A stretch of 36,923 bases of DNA from Omnitrophica WOR_2 bacterium RIFOXYA2_FULL_38_17. Its GTDB lineage: Bacteria > Omnitrophota > Gorgyraeia > Zapsychrales > Zapsychraceae. The translations under genes were made by a program, and so were the position numbers. Positions 1 through 8,113 of this stretch are shown piece after piece; position 1 is the first letter of the stretch; every line of letters begins with the position of its first letter. A model generated the notes under the pieces. The model searched no databases. It had not been told where the DNA came from and was given only the letters and a program-made list of their open reading frames with translations. The stretch is from contig MHHG01000047.1 in assembly GCA_001805965.1 (NCBI GenBank), forward strand, positions 1-36,923. Direction: 5' to 3'.

Positions 1-480
1 GTTATCGCAGTATCTTTTTTTTCTGTGAGATCTTTGATCAGGAACAAGGATTGGCGCGATGAAGTTTCCCTTTATGAGTCAGCAGTAAGGGCAAATCCTG
101 CTAGTGCGCTGATGAGGCATGATCTGGGATTGGTTTATTCTAAGGCAGGAAGGCCTGACGATGCAATAGCTAGTTTTCAGAGCTCAATTAAGTTGAAAAA
201 TGATGATCCGGTGACTTTCTTCTCTTTAGGTAATGCTTATCAGGAAGTCGGGCAGTATAAGAACGCTATTAAAAATTTTAACAAAGCGATAGAGTTGGAC
301 CGTGAGTTTGCTGACGCTTACTATAATTTAGCGGGCATCTATGCTTTTTTGGGCCATACTGTTCCTTCGGAAGAGAGCTTGAAAATGTCGTTGGATCTTT
401 TTAGGGAACAGGGTCGGACAGAGGAAGCCTTAGAGCTTGAAAAGGCTTTCAGGGGCTATTTCAATTCGACAGAAAAGTAA
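1..480 (+). CDS. C-terminal part of TPR-containing membrane protein (cut by window edge)
   Basis: The frame is open from base 1 to the TAA at 478-480, so the gene starts upstream of the window; an internal Met at 25 is not a convincing start. About 150 residues remain, with two clear TPR units (LGLVYSKAGRPDDAIASF and LGNAYQEVGQYKNAIKNF) and a closing YYNLAGIYAFLG segment. The same closing segment is in the protein ending at 2842, so the two are paralogues and this one probably also had an N-terminal multi-pass membrane glycosyltransferase-like half. TPRs usually serve protein-protein contact. The glycosyltransferase gene follows after 8 bases, suggesting one operon. The lost N-terminal half is inferred only from the paralogue. 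Confidence 0.8.
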   Translation, partial: VIAVSFFSVRSLIRNKDWRDEVSLYESAVRANPASALMRHDLGLVYSKAGRPDDAIASFQSSIKLKNDDPVTFFSLGNAYQEVGQYKNAIKNFNKAIELDREFADAYYNLAGIYAFLGHTVPSEESLKMSLDLFREQGRTEEALELEKAFRGYFNSTEK

Positions 481-488
481 GGTGCCTT

Positions 489-1175
489 ATGGAAGTATCA
501 ATAGTTATCCCGATATATAATGCAAAAGACCTGGCTGAACAGGCAGTGCGCTCGGTTGTCAGGTACATGGAGTCTATTTGTGTTGATTATGAAATATTGT
601 TAAGAGATGATGGGAGCACTGACGGGTCTCGTGAGATGTTAAAACACCTGTCACAAGGGTTTGAAAAGGTTAAATATTCCGAAAATGTAAAAAACAGGGG
701 CCTTGGCTTTACATTGAAAAGATTGTTTGAAGAGGCAAAGGGAGACAGTATTATTTACTGCGATTGCGATCTTCCTTTTGGCGAAAAGGTCATTAAAGTT
801 CTTTTAAAAGAACTGGAGAAAAGCGATATTGTTGTCGCCTCCAGATATATGGGGAAAAAAAACCAGGTTGGGATACTGCGCAAAATTACCAGCAGAGTTT
901 ATAATCTTCTTTGCAAATCGCTCTTTAATGTCGGTATTAATGACATTGGTTCGGGATCGGTAGCTTTTAAAAAAAGTGTTTTGGATGATATAAGTTTAAA
1001 AGGAGAGGGATTTGTCTTTCATATAGAAGTATTCAAGAAAGCTTTAGATAAAGGCTTTTCGATCAAAGAGATACCTTTTGAGGCGAGGGGTTGGCAGAGA
1101 GGAAGCTTTGGTATTATAAGGCATGGATTGCCAACGGTCATAGATACATTAAAATTAAAGTTCAACAGGTTATAA
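489..1175 (+). CDS. Family 2 glycosyltransferase (dolichyl-phosphate-mannose synthase-like)
   Basis: A 228-residue GT-A fold glycosyltransferase. The N-terminus MEVSIVIPIYNA is the usual first strand and nucleotide-sugar loop, RDDGSTDGS near residue 40 is the family 2 signature, and YCDCDLPFG near residue 92 supplies the DxD-type metal-binding motif. There is no long hydrophobic C-terminal tail, so it is probably cytosolic or peripheral and may charge a polyprenyl-phosphate carrier with a sugar. An AAGGTG ribosome site precedes the ATG. It lies between two TPR membrane proteins of GT-C type, which commonly use polyprenyl-linked sugars as donors; a donor-maker/transfer-enzyme pairing is therefore inferred. 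The actual sugar and acceptor cannot be read from the sequence. Confidence 0.85.
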   Translation: MEVSIVIPIYNAKDLAEQAVRSVVRYMESICVDYEILLRDDGSTDGSREMLKHLSQGFEKVKYSENVKNRGLGFTLKRLFEEAKGDSIIYCDCDLPFGEKVIKVLLKELEKSDIVVASRYMGKKNQVGILRKITSRVYNLLCKSLFNVGINDIGSGSVAFKKSVLDDISLKGEGFVFHIEVFKKALDKGFSIKEIPFEARGWQRGSFGIIRHGLPTVIDTLKLKFNRL

Positions 1176-1180
1176 AGTTA

Positions 1181-2842
1181 ATGTCAAAACTAAATTTTAA
1201 TTCAGTTCTCAGCAATCAGTTCATTTGCATCTTTATTATTGTTTTAGCGGCAATAGCCGCGTTCAGTAATTCTTTGGGTAATGAGTTCATTGTTGATGAT
1301 CTTATCTTTATTGTTGATTGGCCGTTGATCCAGGACCTTCACAACTTTACTGAATTTTTTGGCCAGCATAATCAGCCTGTCGGGGAAGAAGGGGTTTACT
1401 CGCCGTTAAAAACATGCCTGCATGCCTTAAATTATAATTTGTGGGGAATGAATGTTTTCGGGCATCATCTATTTGGACTGCTCATACATTTGATAGGGAC
1501 GGTTTTTGTTTTTAAGATCGCATTGCGGCTGACATCCAATATGCCGGCATCTTTCTTATGTGGATTGTTTTTTGGTATACATCCTGTCCATGTTGAAGCG
1601 ATAACACCGCCGACCGGAAGCGTTGATACTTCGGGAGTTGTCTGGTTTTTTGCTTCATTTTATTTTTATACAAAAGCGGCAGGCCTTAAAGCCAGGCCGG
1701 GCAAGGATTACTACATTGCAATATTCTTTGCATTGCTTGCGATCTTTACGCACGAGCTGGTAATAACTTTGCCTTTGTTCTTTTTGTTCTACGAGTTTTG
1801 CTTTAATGGCAGGAATTCTGACAAAAAAAACCTGTTCCGGAGGACATTGCCTTTCTTTATTATTTCTTTTACATACGCGTTTTTGAAGCTTAATATTGCC
1901 GGGTCACTGGCGAGAGGGAAATATATTTATGGCAGCTTCTATCTTACTATGCTGATCGTCATAAAGGCATTGGCAAAGTATGTCCTGATATTGTTCTATC
2001 CAATGGCGTTGACATCAAATCATGAGATATCACCGGGAATATTTTCGGTTAATTGGTATTATTTTGATAAAGCAGAAGTTTTAATGCAGTCGATCCTCGA
2101 CCCTCAGGTAATACTCTCGATGCTTTTTACAGCGGCAATGGTTTTTATTGGGATAAGATTTTATAAAATAAACAAGGTAGTTACGTTCTGCGTGGGGTGG
2201 TTTTACATAAGCCTTTTGCCTGTAATGAATATTATCCCGACCGAATGTTATTTCGCCGAGAGGTACCTTTATCCCGGCTCGTTAGCTTTTTGTTTGTTAT
2301 TGTCAATTATGATATTAAGCCTGGTTAATCAAAAAAATATCCTTAGATACTTTGGCGTTTTTGTCCTTGTATTTTATATAGGGTTCTTTTTTAGGCAGAC
2401 ATTGATGCGTAACGGCCAGATAAAGAATGAATTGTCTTTATACGAGGCTGAGGTGAAGGTTAATCCCCGGCACCCAATTATGCATAGAAAGCTGGGATTT
2501 CTTTACCTTAGAAACGGGGAGCCCAAAAAAGCTATTGAGCAGCTTGAGACGGTTATCAAGTTAAGGCCATCTGACCCGGACGCGCATTTTATATTGGGTG
2601 AAAGTTATATGGAGATAAAGAATTTTAAGAAGGCCATGCTGAATTTTGAGAAGGCAATAGAGATAGATCCAAACTTTGCCGAGAGCTATTACAATTTAGC
2701 CGGTATATATGCTTTTCTTGGAAGGCAGGAAGAGGCCAGTACATATCTTCATAGATCTATTAAATTATTCATGGAGAGCAATAGGCCTGATGAGGCCGAG
2801 AAATTAATTGAGGCTTTTTACACTTTTTGGGGCTTTAAATAA
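1181..2842 (+). CDS. Multi-pass membrane GT-C-like protein with C-terminal TPRs (TMTC-like)
   Basis: I choose the ATG at 1181, giving 553 residues, because an upstream in-frame ATG at 1091 lies inside the preceding gene. The N-terminal 420 residues carry many hydrophobic helices. The first loop holds an acidic pair (NEFIVDDLIF), the place where GT-C enzymes keep catalytic Asp residues, and a GIHPVHVEAI motif is typical of bacterial TMTC-like proteins. The last 130 residues are TPR units (LGFLYLRNGEPKKAIEQL, LGESYMEIKNFKKAMLNF) ending in YYNLAGIYAFLG. It probably transfers sugar from a lipid carrier to an extracytoplasmic acceptor. It is a tandem paralogue of the truncated gene at 1-480, separated from it only by the glycosyltransferase gene. 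Confidence 0.75.
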   Translation: MSKLNFNSVLSNQFICIFIIVLAAIAAFSNSLGNEFIVDDLIFIVDWPLIQDLHNFTEFFGQHNQPVGEEGVYSPLKTCLHALNYNLWGMNVFGHHLFGLLIHLIGTVFVFKIALRLTSNMPASFLCGLFFGIHPVHVEAITPPTGSVDTSGVVWFFASFYFYTKAAGLKARPGKDYYIAIFFALLAIFTHELVITLPLFFLFYEFCFNGRNSDKKNLFRRTLPFFIISFTYAFLKLNIAGSLARGKYIYGSFYLTMLIVIKALAKYVLILFYPMALTSNHEISPGIFSVNWYYFDKAEVLMQSILDPQVILSMLFTAAMVFIGIRFYKINKVVTFCVGWFYISLLPVMNIIPTECYFAERYLYPGSLAFCLLLSIMILSLVNQKNILRYFGVFVLVFYIGFFFRQTLMRNGQIKNELSLYEAEVKVNPRHPIMHRKLGFLYLRNGEPKKAIEQLETVIKLRPSDPDAHFILGESYMEIKNFKKAMLNFEKAIEIDPNFAESYYNLAGIYAFLGRQEEASTYLHRSIKLFMESNRPDEAEKLIEAFYTFWGFK

Positions 2843-2878
2843 GCCTAGGTGATCCGCGCATATATTCACTTGATAATA

Positions 2879-3418
2879 TTATTTTCCTATCCCCTTGCTC
2901 ATCATCATTTGCAATAATGCCTGCATTTGAGGATTGTTCATAAGCTGCATTATCTTGGGATTATTCTGAATAACATTAGGGTCGTTGCTTAACAGGTCTT
3001 TCATAAGGCTAGGGTCAGAAATGAGCGCCATTATTTCTTCATCCTGGAGCATTGTCTGCATCTCTGCTAGCATTTTGGGGTCGGACAGCAGGCTGTTTTG
3101 CATTTGTTGCATTTGTTCCGGCAATCCTGCATTACCAAGGCCGCCGAGGTTTCCCAGCAAAGCATTTTGAGCTACAGGTGCTTGAGCATTCTGTGTTGCA
3201 GTAGAGGTGGTAATGCTGACAATATCAGAATCTTCAACCTCAACTTTACCAAGTTTGTCCGTATCTATTATGTATTTTTGATCTTCAATAGATACTATTG
3301 TTCCCTTTATAACGGATCCATCTTTCAATGTGATGGTTTTTTGTGAATTTTGAGCGAGAACGGTACTTGTTAAGAGAAGACAAGCTGCCAAAATTGTAAG
3401 AATTGTGTGCTTTTTCAT
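2879..3418 (-). CDS. Secreted protein with SH3/LSm-like N-domain and STI1-like DP repeats
   Basis: The start at 3418 is set by a GGAGG ribosome site nine bases upstream, giving 179 residues. A signal peptide (MKKHTILTILAACLLLTSTVLAQ) precedes a small beta-rich segment at about residues 30-70 (TLKDGSVIKGTIVSIEDQ), like domains found in many secreted hypothetical proteins. After an Ala/Gln/Leu-rich linker, the last 70 residues consist of Met-rich helices with DP/NP turns (LLSDPKMLAEM, LISDPSLMKDLL, NNPKIMQLMNNP). These resemble the STI1 domains of eukaryotic co-chaperones and of some bacterial and plastid import factors. The gene is monocistronic and convergent with the TPR operon. A chaperone-like envelope role is a guess from the tail alone. 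Confidence 0.7.
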   Translation of the reverse strand: MKKHTILTILAACLLLTSTVLAQNSQKTITLKDGSVIKGTIVSIEDQKYIIDTDKLGKVEVEDSDIVSITTSTATQNAQAPVAQNALLGNLGGLGNAGLPEQMQQMQNSLLSDPKMLAEMQTMLQDEEIMALISDPSLMKDLLSNDPNVIQNNPKIMQLMNNPQMQALLQMMMSKGIGK

Positions 3419-3596
3419 TATTTTATATCCTCCATTCACTTAAGTGTATTGCATATTTCCTTAAGGGTCAATAGAGTAGGAGATTATTTGTGTTTATATC
3501 AATTATCGGATAATAAAAGAAAAGATCTATTCTTTTGAGGTGAGTTATATAACCCGCTGTGAACAAACTGTTTGCAATGGGTTTTCTTTTACTTGC

Positions 3597-3625
3597 TTGA
3601 CGATTTTTGAGGTGTATGATAAACT
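3597..3625 (+). promoter_or_regulatory. Candidate leu promoter
   Basis: TTGACG (3597-3602), a 17-base spacer and TAAACT (3620-3625). A start about seven bases downstream would place the leucine leader peptide at the very 5' end of the transcript. The -10 box is a weak match. Confidence 0.4.
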
Positions 3626-3649
3626 TTTAACACTATGCAAGATTATTCA

Positions 3650-3700
3650 ATGAAATTAAACAACCTACTTCCTGGATTACTCCTATCTTTACTAAGATAG
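3650..3700 (+). CDS. leuL: Leucine-rich leader peptide of the leuA attenuator
   Basis: A 16-codon reading frame, MKLNNLLPGLLLSLLR, with eight leucine codons (TTA, CTA, CTT, TTA, CTC, CTA, TTA, CTA) and a TAG at 3698-3700. An in-frame ATG at 3635 would add five residues. It lies just downstream of a candidate promoter and is followed by an intrinsic terminator before leuA. This is the arrangement of classical leucine attenuators, where ribosome stalling at Leu codons during leucyl-tRNA shortage lets transcription continue. The last codons overlap a hairpin (5' arm 3682-3690, 3' arm 3694-3701), as expected for a stall-sensitive structure. No clear Shine-Dalgarno precedes either ATG. I did not resolve the antiterminator pairing. 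Confidence 0.75.
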   Translation: MKLNNLLPGLLLSLLR

Positions 3701-3761
3701 GCCGTGAGGAGGGGTGTGTTTTTAATCATTGAACAGAAAATAAATAATTAAAAAAAGTAAA

Positions 3762-3798
3762 GCCACCGCTTCTTAAAGAGGCCGGTGGCGTTTTTTTT
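3762..3798 (+). terminator. Attenuator terminator before leuA
   Basis: GCCACCG and CGGTGGC form a seven-base-pair GC-rich stem followed by eight T residues. It lies between the leucine-rich leader peptide and leuA, so it most likely ends the leader transcript when leucine is plentiful. A near copy of the same stem-loop without a T run follows at 3807-3836, and its ACCACC is complementary to the GGTGGT in the leuA ribosome site. Confidence 0.8.
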
Positions 3799-3856
3799 GA
3801 ATAATTGACCACCGCATCTTTAAGGAGCCGTTGGCGTAAAAGAAAGGTGGTGTATT

Positions 3857-5527
3857 ATGGAAAAAGGTAAAATGCCATTCAAACGTTACCGACAGTATCC
3901 TAATGTTTTTCTTCCAGACCGTGAATGGCCAGATAAGACAATCACTAAAGCACCTATCTGGTGCAGTATTGACCTGAGGGATGGCAATCAGGCTTTAAGC
4001 ATACCGATGAATGTTGAAGAAAAAATAATTATGTTTGAGCTTTTGGTGGCAATAGGATTTAAGGAAATTGAAATTGGTTTTCCTTCTGCATCTGATGTCG
4101 AGTATCAATTTATCAGAAGGCTTATAAAAGAACAAAGGATACCCGATGATGTTACGATTCAAGTGCTGACACAGGCTCGGGAGCATTTAATCAGAAAAAC
4201 TTTTGATTCCGTTAGAGATACAAATAAAGCAATTATCCACTTATACAACTCAACTTCAAAAGTTCAACGAGAAGTTGTTTTTAAAAAGAATAAGGAAGAG
4301 ATAAAAGCTATTGCTGTCGAAGGAACGAAATTAATCAAGTCATTAAGAGGTGCGTCAAAGAATAGCAGCATACGTTTTGAATATACGCCAGAAAGTTTTC
4401 CTGCTACGGAGTTGGATTATGCGCTTGAAATTTGCTCAGCAGTAATTGATGCGTGGGCCCCATCACCCGAAGAGAAAATCATTATAAATTTGCCCACAAC
4501 TGTGGAGATGTCAACTCCCAACGTTTATGCTGACCGCATTGAGTTGTTTTGTCGGCATATCAAGAAAAGAGAATCAGTCATTATCAGCGTCCATACGCAC
4601 AATGACAGAGGAACAGGTGTGGCTTCTGCTGAATTGGCTGTTATGGCAGGAGCAGAGCGTGTTGAGGGCGCTTTGTTTGGTAATGGAGAGCGAAGTGGTA
4701 ATATGGATATTGTTACAATGGCTTTGAATCTTTTTAGTCAAGGGGTGAATCCTGAACTTGATTTCTCAGATATCAATAAAATTGCGGAAGTGTACAAAAA
4801 ATGTACACGAATGGACATTCATTCTCGACATCCATATGCAGGAGAGTTGGTCTATACCGCTTTTTCTGGGTCACATCAAGATGCGATTAACAAGGGAATG
4901 AAAGCTCAAAAGAAAAAAGAAAGTGATATTTGGGATGTCCCTTATCTTCCGATTGACCCTAAAGATGTTGGTCGAACTTATGATGCCATTATCCGTATCA
5001 ATAGTCAATCCGGAAAAGGGGGAGTCGCTTATGTTATGGAAAATGATTGGGGATTTAAGATTCCTAATGAGATGCAACCTGAGTTTGCACGCCTCATACA
5101 GGGAAGAACAGAAAGTGTTAGTAATGAATTGTCGTCCAACGAGATAAAGAATTGTTTTGAGCAGGAATATATAAAGCGACAAGGAAGATTCCAGCTAAAA
5201 TCCTGTGCAATTCATTCTGAAAATAAAAATTCAAAGGAAACTATTGTCTGTGCTTTAATACAAGATGAACAAACAGAAATATCAATAAGGGCAAAGGGCA
5301 ATGGTCCAGTTGATGCTTTTGTTTGTGGTGTTAAAGAACATTTCAACATTCTTTTTGATGTTGCGTATTATGCAGAACATTCTCTTTCGCAGGGAGCGGA
5401 TGCAGAAGCTGTTGCTTACATTGGGATAAATACTGAAAACAGCAAAATTTTATTTGGTGTTGGTATTGATGTTAATATAAGTATAGCTTCAATTAAAGCG
5501 GTTTTGAACGCTATAAACCGTATGTAA
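3857..5527 (+). CDS. leuA: 2-isopropylmalate synthase (long, type 2 LeuA)
   Basis: A 556-residue enzyme that condenses acetyl-CoA with 2-oxoisovalerate in the first committed step of leucine synthesis. The N-terminus (residues 6-45, through PIWCSIDLRDGNQAL) is the hallmark of the long LeuA class. DLRDGNQ near residue 40 holds the metal-binding Asp, HTHND at 246-250 holds the metal-binding His pair, and FGNGERSGN near 275-282 follows. The last 120 residues form the leucine-binding regulatory domain, so feedback inhibition is expected. Its length matches the family. GGTGGTG before the ATG is the ribosome site. A leucine leader peptide and terminator lie upstream, indicating transcription attenuation. 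It stands alone: no leuB, leuC or leuD is in the window. Confidence 0.95.
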   Translation: MEKGKMPFKRYRQYPNVFLPDREWPDKTITKAPIWCSIDLRDGNQALSIPMNVEEKIIMFELLVAIGFKEIEIGFPSASDVEYQFIRRLIKEQRIPDDVTIQVLTQAREHLIRKTFDSVRDTNKAIIHLYNSTSKVQREVVFKKNKEEIKAIAVEGTKLIKSLRGASKNSSIRFEYTPESFPATELDYALEICSAVIDAWAPSPEEKIIINLPTTVEMSTPNVYADRIELFCRHIKKRESVIISVHTHNDRGTGVASAELAVMAGAERVEGALFGNGERSGNMDIVTMALNLFSQGVNPELDFSDINKIAEVYKKCTRMDIHSRHPYAGELVYTAFSGSHQDAINKGMKAQKKKESDIWDVPYLPIDPKDVGRTYDAIIRINSQSGKGGVAYVMENDWGFKIPNEMQPEFARLIQGRTESVSNELSSNEIKNCFEQEYIKRQGRFQLKSCAIHSENKNSKETIVCALIQDEQTEISIRAKGNGPVDAFVCGVKEHFNILFDVAYYAEHSLSQGADAEAVAYIGINTENSKILFGVGIDVNISIASIKAVLNAINRM

Positions 5528-5736
5528 CCGTAAAGGCATCAGATAATATTTTAGCTTCTTCCGATAGGCAATATGCTCTAAACTCCTCCCAAAAGTTGCG
5601 AAAGTCGTCCTCTTGGGTGAGGTCAATAAATAAATTTGGTGCTGGAGAGGGGATTGTTCTTCTATTCAAACAAAAGTCTTTCGTTTTTGTGCCAATTTGT
5701 CGAACCGCCTTTTTTGACCTCTTGTTTTGGAGGCAT
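5511..5736 (-). pseudogene. Decayed small gene converging on leuA
   Basis: On the minus strand, an ATG at 5736 opens a frame beginning MPPKQEVKKGGSTNWHKNER that stops after 24 codons. In the next frame, open from further upstream, a natural-looking sequence continues (IPSPAPNLFIDLTQEDDF, then FRNFWEEFRAYCLSEEAKIL) to a TAG at 5511-5513, inside the 3' end of leuA. The acidic, aromatic-rich second half reads like real protein, so a single frameshift in a short gene of about 70 codons is the simplest view. I do not recognise the family. There is no clear ribosome site, and chance open frame is possible. Confidence 0.35.
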
Positions 5737-5885
5737 ATAAATCAAACTAAGACCGATACGGTTTGGGGGTTATTGTTTTTCCAAAGACAAACTTGCAGTA
5801 ACGTCTCTGAATGTCCGGAACTAACATCTTTGGATGAAGCAGATTTATTAGAAATTATTTAAATTATCATGCAGATCTCAAATAC

Positions 5886-6650
5886 TTATTTTTTGCAATT
5901 ATTGAAAATACTTAAAGCATATCTGATTTTCTTTCTTTGCAGCCAAACATGCATATGAAAAAGGCGGCTCAATATGGTTTTCGGGGTTTTGTTAAATGTT
6001 ACATCAGAAAAAGAAATGATCCGTTCTGAAAACTTGTTTCGAACTAATTGGCGAAAAGTCTGCATTTCCTCATTTGACATGGAATTAGGATGTAAGCACA
6101 CGGTCCACAGGCCAGAAAATCGTTCAGTTAAATTCCAAAGCTGCTGAGGGATCCAATAGAAATCATATTCATAGTACACATCAAGTGCGATACCATCACT
6201 GATAAATTTAATATCGGTTTCATTTCGGATGGCATGCAACGTTATCTTGTCGAAGGTATGGGCTGGGGCAACCCATATCTTAGGAGTAACACGATGTTCA
6301 TTAAAAATATTCCATGAAGCGCGTATTTTAGCGGCCTGTTTCTCATAGGGAAGTCCTGCGAATTCAGTTCTTTTGTAATATGGAAGTATCATAGGACTTT
6401 CAGTCTCGTGCAGTTGATGTGTATAACCATGAAGAGCTATCGTCCAGCCTTTTGACTGCCACGCACGGACTTTGTTCCAAAATCCTTCATCCGGTTCATC
6501 AAGCATAAAGCCTGGATCTCGGCTTTCTGGTATAACAGAAACGATCGGCTTTATATTAAACTCATCAAGAATGTCCTCCATTAATTGCCATTTAGTCCTA
6601 TCCATCGTATGACAGGCATCATCAATTCTAATTAAATAACGTGCTTTCAT
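5886..6650 (-). CDS. DUF2334-type polysaccharide deacetylase-like protein
   Basis: A 254-residue protein of the NodB-like/DUF2334 type. YLIRIDDACH (Asp10-Asp11) matches the catalytic Asp region, HGYTH (74-78) is the metal-binding His motif, and WVAPAHTFD near residue 155 sits where the next active-site motif is expected. There is no signal peptide, so it probably acts in the cytosol on a glycan precursor. Its ATG overlaps the stop of the methyltransferase gene by four bases, so the two are translationally coupled. This pairing is typical of clusters that build or modify surface glycans or glycolipids, although no other such gene lies beside them here. The substrate is unknown. Confidence 0.8.
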   Translation of the reverse strand: MKARYLIRIDDACHTMDRTKWQLMEDILDEFNIKPIVSVIPESRDPGFMLDEPDEGFWNKVRAWQSKGWTIALHGYTHQLHETESPMILPYYKRTEFAGLPYEKQAAKIRASWNIFNEHRVTPKIWVAPAHTFDKITLHAIRNETDIKFISDGIALDVYYEYDFYWIPQQLWNLTERFSGLWTVCLHPNSMSNEEMQTFRQLVRNKFSERIISFSDVTFNKTPKTILSRLFHMHVWLQRKKIRYALSIFNNCKK

Positions 6651-7315
6651 ATTGTTACCTTGAATAAATGAAATTTTCTTTGCTCATCTGGGGCCGGTGT
6701 AATCGATGTTCGCTCTGCGCGGTTTCTTAGGAATGCAAAATCATGCTTATATGGACATATTGAAGACCCTCCGGGATCTTTCGCGTCAAGAACCAAAAAC
6801 TGCGTCTTTGGCAATAGTGGCAGCAGCAAGCTTTCCAGCTCCGTTGGGCTTAACACGTGAATCCAGTTGACCAGTATTAAAACATCAATGGCTTTTTGCT
6901 CAATGCTTGATGCTTCCCCACAAATAAAATTAACTCTTCTGCCGTGAAGCAGCCTAGCTATCCTAATAGCACCTTCGTCAATATCATAACCATACCGGTG
7001 CTCAGCTTTTACTCGATATATTATGTCACCAAAACCACATCCCAACTCCACAACACATCTAGGAGCTAAGCTGTTAACCAAATTAACAACGGTTTTTTTA
7101 TATGGTCGGTTTGAATAAGGAGCACTGGCATGCCAGGAATCACATTTAAAGCAATATGTTAATAAGGCTAAAAAAGCGCAATCAAGCCTGCGCCAGAAAA
7201 ATAACCATATGTGCTTTATAATTCCTTTTTTTTCCGTTGGTGGTTTCATAAAATCTTCAGAAGTTCTTATCTCTTTATTCTGTTGGACAAGCAAATGGGG
7301 ATCTATTATTTTCAC
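6647..7315 (-). CDS. Class I SAM-dependent methyltransferase
   Basis: A 222-residue protein. CVVELGCGFGDIIYRV (about 87-102) is the glycine-rich SAM-binding motif I, and the GYDIDEGAI segment 25 residues later holds the acidic residue that binds the SAM ribose. The region around VLILVNWIHVL corresponds to motif II/III. It is the first gene of a two-gene minus-strand unit whose stop overlaps the next start as ATGA. The partner is a NodB-like deacetylase, suggesting small-molecule or glycan tailoring. Nothing in the sequence identifies the acceptor. The start at 7315 lacks a strong ribosome site, and a later Met is possible. Confidence 0.8.
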   Translation of the reverse strand: MKIIDPHLLVQQNKEIRTSEDFMKPPTEKKGIIKHIWLFFWRRLDCAFLALLTYCFKCDSWHASAPYSNRPYKKTVVNLVNSLAPRCVVELGCGFGDIIYRVKAEHRYGYDIDEGAIRIARLLHGRRVNFICGEASSIEQKAIDVLILVNWIHVLSPTELESLLLPLLPKTQFLVLDAKDPGGSSICPYKHDFAFLRNRAERTSITPAPDEQRKFHLFKVTI

Positions 7316-7545
7316 TCTGAATATAGCATCTTTTATTTTTCAATTCAAACAATACATATTCAATATTTATTGCTGATCCAATAAAAAAGAAACATTATTA
7401 TCTTCTTTCTGCAAGTTCGGATGACTAACAGTTCCATTATAGTTCCTTTACATTTATTTTGAAGGTACAAGAAGTTTTTGTGCTATATTTTGTGCCAAAA
7501 AGGTAGGAAAAGGAGGTTTTACATACGAGAAAAGGAACGAAATAA

Positions 7546-7629
7546 TGCTGGAGAAGGGATTCGAACCCTTGCGGCTGTGACGCCACCGGTTTTTGAGACC
7601 GGCGTGTATACCAGTTCCACCACTCCAGC
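7546..7629 (-). tRNA. tRNA-Leu(CAA)
   Basis: An 84-base class II tRNA read on the minus strand. Acceptor GCTGGAG pairs with CTCCAGC; the anticodon arm CCGGT/ACCGG has loop CTCAAAA, anticodon CAA; there is a long variable arm and a GTTCGAATC T-loop. The 3' CCA is not encoded. Confidence 0.95.
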
Positions 7630-7668
7630 ATATATTTTATTTCAACATATATTCATCTGCAAAAAAAA

Positions 7669-7741
<73 letters not shown>

Positions 7742-7934
7742 TAAAACAAATTAGCAGCGTTTTGAACAATACCAGTTTTGCGATATTATAAAAATATCAT
7801 TACCTTTGGTTTGCCTATAAAGGAATAAATCAGCCCTGCAAATGCCATTAAATATAGCATTGACAAAAGTTATTGTCAATTTTTTAAAACCGTTGCATTC
7901 TTTTAATCCCTGTGATATATTAAAACACTTTTTT

Positions 7935-8011
7935 CGGGGAGTAGCGCAGCTGGCTAGCGCACATGCTTTGGGAGCATGGGGTCCCGGGTTCGAATCCCGG
8001 CTCCCCGACCA
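7935..8011 (+). tRNA. tRNA-Pro(TGG)
   Basis: Acceptor CGGGGAG pairs with CTCCCCG; the anticodon stem CATGC/GCATG has loop TTTGGGA, anticodon TGG; the T arm is CCGGG with a GTTCGAATC loop. The 3' CCA (8009-8011) is encoded, unlike in the neighbouring Leu and Ala tRNAs. Confidence 0.95.
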
Positions 8012-8113
8012 ATGAAACTAATAGTTTTTGCTGGCTGTATTTGGAAATTGGCAATATGTCTTTTAAGTATGAATATGTCAGTCGAGAAATACAGCTTTTT
8101 TATTGGAAGATAA

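Noticed and set aside
3553..3592. A terminator (AACCC...GGGTT with T-rich tail) upstream of the leu promoter
   Set aside because: No plus-strand gene upstream would need it, and the stem is long and irregular; possible but unsupported.
5596..5862. An 88-residue plus-strand frame after leuA
   Set aside because: No ribosome site and unnatural composition; the minus strand in the same place reads better as a decayed gene.
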